A stretch of 64,000 nucleotides of DNA from an uncultured Pelagibacteraceae bacterium (GTDB lineage Bacteria; Pseudomonadota; Alphaproteobacteria; Pelagibacterales; Pelagibacteraceae), in NCBI GenBank assembly GCA_902580445.1, contig CACHKQ010000004.1, positions 1-64,000 of the forward strand, in the 5' to 3' direction. Position 1 is the stretch's first letter; the number at the start of each line of letters is the position of its first letter. The notes under the pieces are model-generated. The model saw only the letters and a list, made by a program, of their open reading frames with translations, did no database searches and was not told the origin of the DNA. Both the position numbers and the translations under genes were made by a program. Of the stretch, positions 1 to 8,196 are shown one piece after another.

Positions 1-1261
1 TTTGTTTTAAAATGCTATCTGTAATTAAAAATATATCGTTTTCTGAATGATTATAAATTTTTTGAACCATGTCCTTACTTAGGATCTTGTCATCATTAAT
101 ACCATTTATATTAGCTACTTTAATTACAAGATTATTTTCAGTCGCTAATTTAGTCATGTTAGTTTTTGTAAATTCTTTATTTTTAATTAAGTCTATAATT
201 TTTTTATTTTCGGTAATTTTGTACATAATTTCAATTTGGGCTTTTATAGTTTTTTTAAGATTCTCATCTTTTAAGGTTAAAAGTATATTTTGTTGATCTG
301 TAATTTCAATAATATAAAAATTATTTTTTATATTCAAAAATTGGGGTATATTTTTTTCAGATATAATAAAAATTTTATTAAATAAATCATTGTTTAAATC
401 TTTAATAGAGCTTCCATCTTTTTTTGTTTTTCTGATATTAACCATTTCTACTTTTCTTACATTGTTTTTATTTTCAAAAGTTATTTCATCGAATTTTTTC
501 CCATCTAATATCTGATTTTCGATTAGATCTATTTTTTCATAAAACAAATCGTTGTAATTTTTATTTTTGGTTAAGATTTCGGGTGTTAACTCTATATATT
601 TAAAAGAAATAAATTTTTCTTTAAATAGCTCCTTATTTTCGTTGTAAAAATTTTGAATTTCTTGTTCTGATATTACTTTTTTGGAATAAATACTACTTAG
701 ATTTAAATAATTAATTTTTTTTAAATGATTGTCCTTATTAAATAAATCTTCAATTATAAATTTAGGTAATTTAATACCACCACTGTATAGATTTAAAAGC
801 TGGGCTTTGATCTCAAGTCCTTTAATATATTTTTCGTATGTTGAAGCCGAATATCCGTTTTTAATTAAAAACTTTTCATATTCAACTCTTAAAAACTTTT
901 TATCTTTCTGAAAACTTTTATCTGAAATTATAATATTTTTTAAAGCTTTATCAGTTAAAATAATTCCTTTTTTCTTACTTTCAATTTCAATAATTTTCTC
1001 ACTTAAATAATTGCTTAATATATTTTCTAGAATTTGTGACTTGCCAAAATTCTCTACCTGTTCTTTAGAAAGTTCAATTTTTTGAATGTAACTAATAAAT
1101 TCTTTTGAACTTATTGTTTCATCATTAATTTCAGCTATAATATTTTGTTTCCCAGAACTGAAAATATCACCCATACCCCAAAGAATGAAGGGTAGTGCTA
1201 TTATAGCTATAAAGATTTTAGCCATAAATGTTTTAGAAAATTTTCTTATTGATCCAAGCAT
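1..1261 (-). CDS. ppiD: PpiD/SurA-type periplasmic folding factor, partial (3' end outside window)
   Basis: An open frame runs on the minus strand from an ATG at 1261 to the left edge without a stop, so about 420 N-terminal codons are visible and the C-terminus is missing. The N-terminus is a short basic stretch followed by one hydrophobic segment (about residues 14-30, ending LPFILWGMGD), as in membrane-anchored PpiD. A SurA_N-type helical region follows (AEINDETISSKEF at about 43-55). PpiD proteins are inner-membrane-anchored chaperones of the periplasm. The gene is divergent from tpiA with 61 bases between starts. A canonical parvulin active site is not obvious in the visible part. The family assignment rests on the N-terminus. 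Confidence 0.75.
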   Translation of the reverse strand, partial: MLGSIRKFSKTFMAKIFIAIIALPFILWGMGDIFSSGKQNIIAEINDETISSKEFISYIQKIELSKEQVENFGKSQILENILSNYLSEKIIEIESKKKGIILTDKALKNIIISDKSFQKDKKFLRVEYEKFLIKNGYSASTYEKYIKGLEIKAQLLNLYSGGIKLPKFIIEDLFNKDNHLKKINYLNLSSIYSKKVISEQEIQNFYNENKELFKEKFISFKYIELTPEILTKNKNYNDLFYEKIDLIENQILDGKKFDEITFENKNNVRKVEMVNIRKTKKDGSSIKDLNNDLFNKIFIISEKNIPQFLNIKNNFYIIEITDQQNILLTLKDENLKKTIKAQIEIMYKITENKKIIDLIKNKEFTKTNMTKLATENNLVIKVANINGINDDKILSKDMVQKIYNHSENDIFLITDSILKQ

Positions 1262-1322
1262 AATTTTAATTTATGAAATTTAAATTAATTAAGATTATAA
1301 ATCTATAAAGAAAGTCTTAAAT

Positions 1323-2081
1323 ATGACAAATTCTATAAGATATTTTGTTGGTAATTGGAAGATGTTTGGTGTCCCAAGCTCATATAGAATTATTGAAAAA
1401 ATTCATCATTATCTAAATAAAGATAAAAAAAACAACAAAAAATATAAGATCGTAATAGCTCCACCATTTACTTTACTGCAAGAGTTTTCTAAAAAATTTA
1501 AAAATAAAAAAATAAGTATTTCGGCTCAAAATTGCCACCACAAAGATAACTTTGGTGCTCAGACAGGCCATGTAAGTCCCCTAATGATAAAAAGTCTTGG
1601 TGTTAAATACATTATTCTGGGACATTCAGAAAATAGAATGTCAGGAGAAAATGACGAAGTTATCAAACTAAAAGTAGAGCTGGCTTTAAAGAATAATTTT
1701 AAAGTTATTTTTTGTATAGGTGAAAATAAAACAGAGAAAAGAAAAAATAAAACTATTTATGTATTAAAAAAACAACTCCATAATGTACTAAAAAAAAAAT
1801 TAAACAGTAAAAACTTAATTATTGCATATGAACCAGTATGGTCAATTGGTACTGGCAAATTACCTACCAGAGCTGAACTTATTAATACAACAAGACAAAT
1901 TAAAAGTAATCTAGATAAAATTTTTAAAAATAATATTCCCCCAGTATTATATGGCGGATCTGTTGATAGTAATAATATTAGTTTTTTCAAAGATATTAAA
2001 GCAATTGACGGTTTTTTAATCGGTGGAGCCTCAAAATCATCAAAAAATTTTATTGATATAATAAAAAATTTCTATAAATAA
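1323..2081 (+). CDS. tpiA: Triosephosphate isomerase
   Basis: Interconverts dihydroxyacetone phosphate and glyceraldehyde 3-phosphate in the cytoplasm. The sequence has NWKM with catalytic Lys13, the electrophile His101 in LGHSENR, the base Glu170 in AYEPVWSIGTGK (start of the mobile loop) and the phosphate-binding GGSV at 211-214. Its 252 residues match the family length. HSENR replaces the more common HSERR. It is the first plus-strand gene, divergent from the ppiD-like gene, and is followed 5 bases later by secG, an arrangement common in Alphaproteobacteria (tpiA-secG-pyrG). Confidence 0.96.
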   Translation: MTNSIRYFVGNWKMFGVPSSYRIIEKIHHYLNKDKKNNKKYKIVIAPPFTLLQEFSKKFKNKKISISAQNCHHKDNFGAQTGHVSPLMIKSLGVKYIILGHSENRMSGENDEVIKLKVELALKNNFKVIFCIGENKTEKRKNKTIYVLKKQLHNVLKKKLNSKNLIIAYEPVWSIGTGKLPTRAELINTTRQIKSNLDKIFKNNIPPVLYGGSVDSNNISFFKDIKAIDGFLIGGASKSSKNFIDIIKNFYK

Positions 2082-2086
2082 CCGTT

Positions 2087-2392
2087 ATGGAAACTATTTT
2101 AATTGTAGCAAATATAGTTTTAGCAATTGTACTGATTATAATTGTTTTATTGCAAAGATCAGAAGGTGGTGCTTTGGGTTTAGGCTTGTCCCAAGACAAT
2201 TTTGCATCTACAAGGTCAGTTGGCAATTTTTTAACTAAAACAACTGCAATTATTGCTACATTGTTTATTATTTCGAGTATTTCACTCGTTGTCCTTTCGA
2301 GAGGAGATTTAGAGGAAACACAATCAGTTTTAGAGAAAATAGAGGAAGAAAAGGATTTAGCACTACCTAAAATTCCAGAGTCTTCAAAATAA
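2087..2392 (+). CDS. secG: Preprotein translocase subunit SecG
   Basis: Small inner-membrane subunit of the SecYEG translocon that assists protein export. It has 101 residues with two hydrophobic segments (about 3-22 and 50-72). Between them lies the SecG signature: LLQRSEGGALGLG, then a polar stretch and a second conserved run around STRSVGNFLTKTTAI. The acidic C-terminal tail (EETQSVLEKIEEEKD) is short and variable, as usual. It sits between tpiA and pyrG and is probably co-transcribed with them. Confidence 0.92.
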   Translation: METILIVANIVLAIVLIIIVLLQRSEGGALGLGLSQDNFASTRSVGNFLTKTTAIIATLFIISSISLVVLSRGDLEETQSVLEKIEEEKDLALPKIPESSK

Positions 2393-2431
2393 ACTTTATT
2401 TTTAGTTCAAAAGCAGTTATATTATTCTTCC

Positions 2432-4057
2432 ATGGCGCGATACGTATTTGTAACTGGCGGCGTGGTTTCATCTTTAGGCAAAGGTCTTTCTTCAGCTTCG
2501 CTTGCTTCTTTACTTCAACTAAGGGGTTTTAAGGTTAGAGTCAGAAAACTAGATCCGTATTTAAATGTTGATCCTGGGACCATGAATCCATTTCAACACG
2601 GAGAAGTTTATGTAACAGATGATGGTGCTGAAACAGATCTAGATATAGGTCATTATGAGAGATTTACAGGAATTTCAGCTACTCAATCTGACAACATTAC
2701 TACCGGCGGTATCTATAGCGATATAATTAAAAAGGAGAGAAGAGGAGATTATTTAGGAGGAACTGTTCAAGTAGTACCCCATGTTACAGATAGAATTAAA
2801 AAATTTATTTCACACGATGTTAAAAATGAAGATTTTATAATTTGTGAAATTGGTGGGACGGTTGGTGATATAGAAAGTCTTCCTTTTTTAGAGGCAATAA
2901 GACAATTTTCTAATGATGTTGGAAAAACAAATAGTTTATTTATACACTTAACTTTAGTTCCTTACTTAAAAGCTTCAGGTGAATTAAAAACAAAACCAAC
3001 CCAACATTCTGTTAAAGAATTGAGAAGCCTAGGTATACAACCTGACATAATTATATGTAGGTCTGAAAGAGAAATTCCAAAAACAGAAAGAAAGAAAATA
3101 TCTTTATTCTGCAATGTGCCCATTGACAATGTTATAGAAACTGTTGACGTAAAAACCATTTATGAAGCACCAATAAGTTTTCATAAAGAAAAACTAGATG
3201 ATAGAGTTCTATCTTTTTTCAATATTAAAAGTAAAAAATCACCTGACCTTAGTAAATGGAAAAATATTACCTCCAGGGTTTTGAATCCAAAGAAAGATGT
3301 AAACATTGGAATTATAGGTAAATATGTTGATCTTAAAGATGCTTATAAATCTCTAGACGAAGCATTAATACATGGAGGTATATCAAATAATGTTAAAGTT
3401 AATTTGAAGAGAATTGACTCAGAAAATTTAAAACCCGATAAAATTAAACCCTTACTAAAAGATGTGACCGGTGTTCTTATTCCAGGAGGTTTTGGAAAAA
3501 GAGGCACGGAAGGTAAAATTGCTGCCATAAAATATGCTAGATTGAATAATATACCTTTCTTCGGTATTTGCTTTGGCATGCAAATGGCTGTTATTGAAGC
3601 AGCTAGAAACTTATTAAATATTAAGAATGCCTCTACAAGTGAATTTGGGAACAATTGTACTCCAGTAGTTGGTCTCTTAGAAGAATGGCAAAAAGGAAAT
3701 AAAAAAATTAAAGGAACAAAAAAAAATTTAGGTGGAACAATGAGATTAGGTTTATACGATGCGGTACTAAAAAATAATTCTTTAATATCTAAGATTTATT
3801 CTGAGAAGAAAATAAAAGAAAGGCACAGACATAGATATGAGGTTAATATTAAATATAAGAATGATTTTGAAAAAAAAGGTTTAATTTTTTCAGCTTTATC
3901 ACCAGATGGATCTCTACCAGAGATAATTGAATTAAAAGATCATCCATGGTTTATCGGTGTTCAGTTTCACCCTGAATTTAAATCAAGACCTTTTACACCA
4001 CATCCGTTATTTTCTTCTTTTATCAAAGCTGCTGATATTAATGGGAGAGGTAATTAA
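2432..4057 (+). CDS. pyrG: CTP synthase
   Basis: Converts UTP to CTP using ATP and glutamine, the last step of de novo pyrimidine nucleotide synthesis. The N-terminal synthetase domain begins with the P-loop-like [12 protein letters not shown] (residues 7-18). The C-terminal class I glutamine amidotransferase domain has nucleophile Cys380 in FGICFGMQ and the His513/Glu515 pair in GVQFHPEF. The length of 541 residues is normal. Its TAA stop shares one base with the kdsA ATG (TAATG), suggesting translational coupling in a secG-pyrG-kdsA-eno unit. Confidence 0.97.
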   Translation: MARYVFVTGGVVSSLGKGLSSASLASLLQLRGFKVRVRKLDPYLNVDPGTMNPFQHGEVYVTDDGAETDLDIGHYERFTGISATQSDNITTGGIYSDIIKKERRGDYLGGTVQVVPHVTDRIKKFISHDVKNEDFIICEIGGTVGDIESLPFLEAIRQFSNDVGKTNSLFIHLTLVPYLKASGELKTKPTQHSVKELRSLGIQPDIIICRSEREIPKTERKKISLFCNVPIDNVIETVDVKTIYEAPISFHKEKLDDRVLSFFNIKSKKSPDLSKWKNITSRVLNPKKDVNIGIIGKYVDLKDAYKSLDEALIHGGISNNVKVNLKRIDSENLKPDKIKPLLKDVTGVLIPGGFGKRGTEGKIAAIKYARLNNIPFFGICFGMQMAVIEAARNLLNIKNASTSEFGNNCTPVVGLLEEWQKGNKKIKGTKKNLGGTMRLGLYDAVLKNNSLISKIYSEKKIKERHRHRYEVNIKYKNDFEKKGLIFSALSPDGSLPEIIELKDHPWFIGVQFHPEFKSRPFTPHPLFSSFIKAADINGRGN

Positions 4058-4890
4058 TGATAACCAAAACTGTTAAATGTGGAAAATTAAATATTTCAAA
4101 TCTAAATGCTTTCACTTTAATTGCAGGACCGTGCCAATTAGAAAATGAGAGACATGCTCTTGAGGTAGCTAATCAATTAAAAAAAATGACTGACAAACTT
4201 GGTATAGGTCTAATTTATAAAACCTCATTTGACAAGGCTAACAGAACAAGTCTAAAAGGCAAAAGAGGTGCTGGTCTTGAAAAATCACTACCAATTTTTG
4301 ATAAAATTAGAAAAGAAATTAATGTTCCTGTGTTAACAGATATTCATACAATAGAACAATGTAGAATAGTTTCTAAACACGTTGATGTTTTACAAATACC
4401 AGCTTTCTTGTGCAGGCAAACAGACTTACTTGTAGCTGCTGCTCAAACTGGAAAAGTAATAAATGTTAAAAAGGGTCAATTCTTGGCACCATGGGACATG
4501 ATTAATGTCACAAAAAAAATAGAAGACTCAGGAAATAAAAATATTTTGGTTACAGAAAGAGGAGCAAGCTTTGGTTATAATACTTTAGTTTCCGATATGA
4601 GATCATTACCTATTATGGCAAAGAATGGTTATCCAGTGGTTTTTGACGCTACTCATTCTGTACAACAACCTGGTGGAATGGGTGACAAGAGTGGAGGTCA
4701 AAGAGAATTTGTTGAACACCTTTCTCGTGCAGCTATTGCTGTAGGTGTTGCTGCGATTTTTATAGAAACACATCCTGATCCTGACAATGCACCATCTGAT
4801 GGACCAAATATGGTTCCATTATCAAAGTTGCCAAATCTTTTGAAACAATTAGTTGAAATAGATAATTTAATTAAGAATGGCAAAAATTAA
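4057..4890 (+). CDS. kdsA: 3-deoxy-8-phosphooctulonate (KDO-8-P) synthase
   Basis: Condenses phosphoenolpyruvate with arabinose 5-phosphate to make KDO-8-phosphate for the lipopolysaccharide inner core. The 277-residue protein has the family landmarks IAGPCQLEN near the N-terminus, [31 protein letters not shown], and [12 protein letters not shown] with the [14 protein letters not shown] run near the end. Its start overlaps the pyrG stop by one base and its end overlaps eno by 14 bases. It implies a Gram-negative envelope with KDO-containing LPS. Confidence 0.96.
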   Translation: MITKTVKCGKLNISNLNAFTLIAGPCQLENERHALEVANQLKKMTDKLGIGLIYKTSFDKANRTSLKGKRGAGLEKSLPIFDKIRKEINVPVLTDIHTIEQCRIVSKHVDVLQIPAFLCRQTDLLVAAAQTGKVINVKKGQFLAPWDMINVTKKIEDSGNKNILVTERGASFGYNTLVSDMRSLPIMAKNGYPVVFDATHSVQQPGGMGDKSGGQREFVEHLSRAAIAVGVAAIFIETHPDPDNAPSDGPNMVPLSKLPNLLKQLVEIDNLIKNGKN

Positions 4891-6073
4891 AAATATTAAA
4901 GGCCGACAAGTTTTCGATAGCAGAGGTAACCCAACACTAGAGGCTGAAGTATTTTCTGAAAATGGATCTGCTTTTTCAATAGTACCTTCCGGTGCATCTA
5001 CTGGCACTCATGAAGCATTTGAATTAAGAGACAAGGAAAAAAAAGATTATTTAGGCAAAAGTGTTTTTGCGGCTATTTCAAACGTAAATAATCTTATATC
5101 CAAAGGTTTAAAAAATATTGAGGTCTCTGACCAAACAAAAATAGATAAAATTTTAATTGAATTAGACGGAACTGATCAAAAAAAGAAACTTGGTGCAAAC
5201 GCTATATTAGGTGTATCCATGGCATGTTGTAAATTAGCTGCAATTGAAAAAAAAGTCCCTTTATATAAATATTTATCCAAAAATAACGATTACTTAATAC
5301 CTATACCTTTGCTGAACATCATTAACGGTGGTGTACACGCAAAAAATAATCTTGATATCCAGGAATTTATGATACGTCCGGAAAAAACAAATTCATTTTC
5401 AGAAGCGATAAGACGTAGCTTTATTATAATTCAAAATCTCAAAAAAATGTTAATTGATACAAATGTTGGAGACGAAGGAGGGTTTGCTCCAAATTTAAAA
5501 AGCAATGAAGAAGCAATTCAAATGATAATTGAATCTATTGAAAAATCAGGATTTGAACCAGGCAATGATATATCTATTTGTTTAGACGTTGCTGCAAATG
5601 AATTGAAACACCCAAAAACTGTAGAGTATTTTTTAAATTTGATAAAAAAATACCCAATAAAATCTATTGAAGATCCTTTTTCCGAGGATGAATGGCAATC
5701 TTGGAATAAACTTACTAAAAGCACCAATATTCAAATTGTGGGGGATGATCTTTTTGCGACCAATATAAAGAGGTTAAAAAAAGGAATAGACGAACACTCT
5801 GCTAATGCCATACTCGTAAAACTTAATCAAATCGGCACCGTTAGCGAAACATTACAAGTTATAGATCTTGCTCAAAAAAATAACTTTAAAACAATTATTT
5901 CACATAGATCGGGCGACTCAGAAGATACTTTTATTGCTGATTTGTGTGTTGCGACAAAATCTTCACAAATCAAAACAGGTTCTTTAGCTCGTTCTGAGAG
6001 GGTGTCTAAGTATAATAGACTGTTGAGAATAGAGGATGGACTTGGCAAACTAGCAAAAATGGCTAAAATATAA
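4877..6073 (+). CDS. eno: Enolase (shortened form)
   Basis: Interconverts 2-phosphoglycerate and phosphoenolpyruvate. Recognisable sites are the substrate loop [15 protein letters not shown], Glu200 in DEGGFAP (general acid/base partner), the metal ligands in CLDVAA, SIEDP and GDDLF, and catalytic Lys315 in LVKLNQIGT, then [10 protein letters not shown]. At 398 residues it is about 30 shorter than typical bacterial enolase. The shortening falls mainly between the CLDVAA metal ligand and SIEDP, where the usual insert after the Asp is almost gone. All catalytic residues I can place are kept, so I expect it to be active. It overlaps kdsA by 14 bases. Confidence 0.96.
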   Translation: MAKIKNIKGRQVFDSRGNPTLEAEVFSENGSAFSIVPSGASTGTHEAFELRDKEKKDYLGKSVFAAISNVNNLISKGLKNIEVSDQTKIDKILIELDGTDQKKKLGANAILGVSMACCKLAAIEKKVPLYKYLSKNNDYLIPIPLLNIINGGVHAKNNLDIQEFMIRPEKTNSFSEAIRRSFIIIQNLKKMLIDTNVGDEGGFAPNLKSNEEAIQMIIESIEKSGFEPGNDISICLDVAANELKHPKTVEYFLNLIKKYPIKSIEDPFSEDEWQSWNKLTKSTNIQIVGDDLFATNIKRLKKGIDEHSANAILVKLNQIGTVSETLQVIDLAQKNNFKTIISHRSGDSEDTFIADLCVATKSSQIKTGSLARSERVSKYNRLLRIEDGLGKLAKMAKI

Positions 6074-6075
6074 AA

Positions 6076-6375
6076 ATGAATTTTTTTAATGCTTTTAAAA
6101 AAAGAAAAATTTTGTTTTTAAACATTTTTTTATTTTTATACATAATCCTTAATCTACTGACTGGTGAGAGAGGTTTAATGGCATATTTTGAAAAAAGTGA
6201 ACTTGAAAAAAAATTAATAAAAACAAAAGTCAAATTAACTGAAGAAATTCAAATTTTTGATAACAAGAATTCGTTACTTTCTACAAATTTAAATTTTGAT
6301 TTTGTTGATATACTTATTAGAGATAAATTAAAATTAGGAAAAAAAGAGGAAATAATCATCAAAATAAATGACTAA
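6076..6375 (+). CDS. FtsB/DivIC-like septum formation initiator
   Basis: A 99-residue bitopic membrane protein: a short basic cytoplasmic start, one hydrophobic segment (about 11-29, [18 protein letters not shown]), then a charged helical stretch rich in Lys and Glu that could form a short coiled coil (about 40-70). This build and the position directly after eno (2 bases away) match the FtsB/DivIC family, which recruits late cell-division proteins. Sequence similarity is weak, so the family name rests on topology and context. Its end overlaps lipA by 8 bases. Confidence 0.7.
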   Translation: MNFFNAFKKRKILFLNIFLFLYIILNLLTGERGLMAYFEKSELEKKLIKTKVKLTEEIQIFDNKNSLLSTNLNFDFVDILIRDKLKLGKKEEIIIKIND

Positions 6376-7309
6376 AAGTAGACACCCAGAAAAAATTAAT
6401 AAGCCCTTTAATCCAATTAAAAAAAAACCTAGCTGGATTAGGTCTAAAATATTAGATACAAAAGTTTTTTTTAAAACTAAAGAAGTGGTAAATCAAAATG
6501 GTTTAAATACTGTTTGCCAGGAAGCGAATTGTCCAAATATTACAGAATGTTGGAGTAAAAAACACGCTACATTTATGATAATGGGAGATACATGTACAAG
6601 AGGATGTGCTTTTTGTGATGTCAAAACAGGAAAACCAAATAAATTGGATCCATTTGAACCTGTAAAAATTTCTAAAGCAGTAAAAGAACTTAATCTTAAC
6701 CATGTAGTAATAACCTCAGTTGATAGAGATGACCTAGAGGATGGTGGAGCAAATCATTTTAAACATGTTGTTTTAGAAACAAAAAAAAATAATCCTAATA
6801 CAACAATAGAAGTCTTAACACCTGATTTCCTAAGAAAGGGAAATGCATTTGAAAAAGTCTTAGAAGCATCACCAGATGTTTTCAATCATAATATTGAAAC
6901 AGTGCCGAGTCTTTATTTAACAGTTAGACCAGGTTCCAGATATTTTGCTTCTATCAAATTATTGGAGTCATCAAAAAAAATTAAACCAAATGTATTTACT
7001 AAATCCGGTTTGATGGTTGGTTTGGGTGAAAATAAAAATGAAATTTTACAAGTGATGGATGATTTGAGAACTGCAAATGTTGATTTTTTAACAATAGGGC
7101 AATACCTTCAACCATCACCTAAACATTATCCTCTTCAAAGATATTATAAACCCCATGAATTTATTGAATTGAAAAATATAGCTTTATCAAAAGGATTTTT
7201 ATTAGTTGCCTCATCTCCTTTAACAAGATCTTCTTATCATGCAGACGAAGATTTTAAAAAATTAAAAAAAGCAAGAGATGAGCAATCAAAATGCCTGACG
7301 CTTCAATAA
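6368..7309 (+). CDS. lipA: Lipoyl synthase (radical SAM)
   Basis: Inserts two sulfurs into protein-bound octanoyl groups to make lipoyl cofactor for 2-oxoacid dehydrogenases and the glycine cleavage H protein. Cys50, Cys55 and Cys61 ([14 protein letters not shown]) hold the auxiliary 4Fe-4S cluster. Cys76, Cys80 and Cys83 (CTRGCAFC) form the radical SAM cluster. The C-terminal RSSYHADE supplies the conserved serine ligand region. The length of 313 residues is normal. It is followed, with a 19-base overlap, by the COQ10-like gene, a pairing common in Alphaproteobacteria. Confidence 0.97.
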   Translation: MTKSRHPEKINKPFNPIKKKPSWIRSKILDTKVFFKTKEVVNQNGLNTVCQEANCPNITECWSKKHATFMIMGDTCTRGCAFCDVKTGKPNKLDPFEPVKISKAVKELNLNHVVITSVDRDDLEDGGANHFKHVVLETKKNNPNTTIEVLTPDFLRKGNAFEKVLEASPDVFNHNIETVPSLYLTVRPGSRYFASIKLLESSKKIKPNVFTKSGLMVGLGENKNEILQVMDDLRTANVDFLTIGQYLQPSPKHYPLQRYYKPHEFIELKNIALSKGFLLVASSPLTRSSYHADEDFKKLKKARDEQSKCLTLQ

Positions 7310-7740
7310 AAAAAATTATTCCTTGTAAAAAAAAAGATCTAATAAAAATGATACTTGATATAGAAAAGTATCCCGAGTTTGTTCCATGGTGTCTTAATGG
7401 AAAGATACATAAGGTTAATGAAATGGATGATATTATTGAGATGGAGGCAGATTTAACAGTAGGAAAAAAATTTTTAAATCAAACATATAAAAGCCATGTT
7501 ACTTATTACAAAAATAAAGACAAGATTCTCGTTAACAATATCGGAGGTCCTTTAAAACATCTTAAAAATATATGGCAAATACGAGAAGTTAATAATCAAA
7601 GTGAAGTTGATTTTTCAATAGATTTTGAAATTAAAAATGTCTTTTATAATATGATTATGAAAAAATCATTTGATAAAGGGTTAAATGAAATTGCAAGTGC
7701 TTTTGAAAAAAGAGCTATCAACTTATTTAAGAATTCTTAA
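7291..7740 (+). CDS. COQ10/RatA-type START-domain protein
   Basis: A 149-residue single-domain protein of the polyketide cyclase/START superfamily, recognised by its N-terminal helix-strand [21 protein letters not shown] and the [13 protein letters not shown] strand near the C-terminus. Relatives bind coenzyme Q or similar lipids (COQ10) or act on ribosome association (RatA). Which applies here cannot be read from sequence. It overlaps lipA at its start, and its 3' end overlaps the convergent pncC gene by 18 bases. Confidence 0.85.
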   Translation: MPDASIKKIIPCKKKDLIKMILDIEKYPEFVPWCLNGKIHKVNEMDDIIEMEADLTVGKKFLNQTYKSHVTYYKNKDKILVNNIGGPLKHLKNIWQIREVNNQSEVDFSIDFEIKNVFYNMIMKKSFDKGLNEIASAFEKRAINLFKNS

Positions 7741-8196
7741 AATCAATTCCAGAGCCTTTTTTACAGCACTTTTTTGTATATTTGCGCGACCTCTATTTTT
7801 AAAAACAAATCTATGTATTTTAATCTTATTAGCCCTTTTTAAACCTATATAGACTAATCCAACTGGTTTTTTTTTAGATCCACCCTTAGGTCCCGCAATA
7901 CCCGTAACAGAAACAGCAATATTACTTCTACTAATTTTGCTTAAATTATTAACCATGGAAAAACAACATTGAACACTCACAGCACCATGTTTTTCTATAG
8001 TTTTTTTAGGTACTTTTAAAAGAAGACTTTTAGATTGATTAGAGTAAGTAACCAAACCCATTTTAAAAACTTTAGAGGAACCAGCCAGAGAAGTAAAGGC
8101 ACTAGAAAGCATCCCGCCAGTACATGACTCAACAAGTGAAATTGATAACTTTTTTTGACTTAGTTTTCTTATTATATTTTTAATTAAATTTTTCAA
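7723..8196 (-). CDS. pncC: CinA C-terminal domain protein (nicotinamide-nucleotide amidohydrolase)
   Basis: A stand-alone CinA-C domain of 157 residues with the hallmark LVESCTGGMLSSAFTSLAGSS near residue 21, the GLVTYSN strand, and VSVTGIAGPKGGSKKKPVGLVYIGL. Members deamidate nicotinamide mononucleotide in NAD recycling. The N-terminal MoCF-like half found in full CinA is absent, which is normal for PncC. Its ATG overlaps the stop of the upstream 918-residue NTPase gene by 4 bases. In relatives I would expect it directly after pgpA; here two accessory genes separate them. Confidence 0.92.
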   Translation of the reverse strand: MKNLIKNIIRKLSQKKLSISLVESCTGGMLSSAFTSLAGSSKVFKMGLVTYSNQSKSLLLKVPKKTIEKHGAVSVQCCFSMVNNLSKISRSNIAVSVTGIAGPKGGSKKKPVGLVYIGLKRANKIKIHRFVFKNRGRANIQKSAVKKALELILRILK

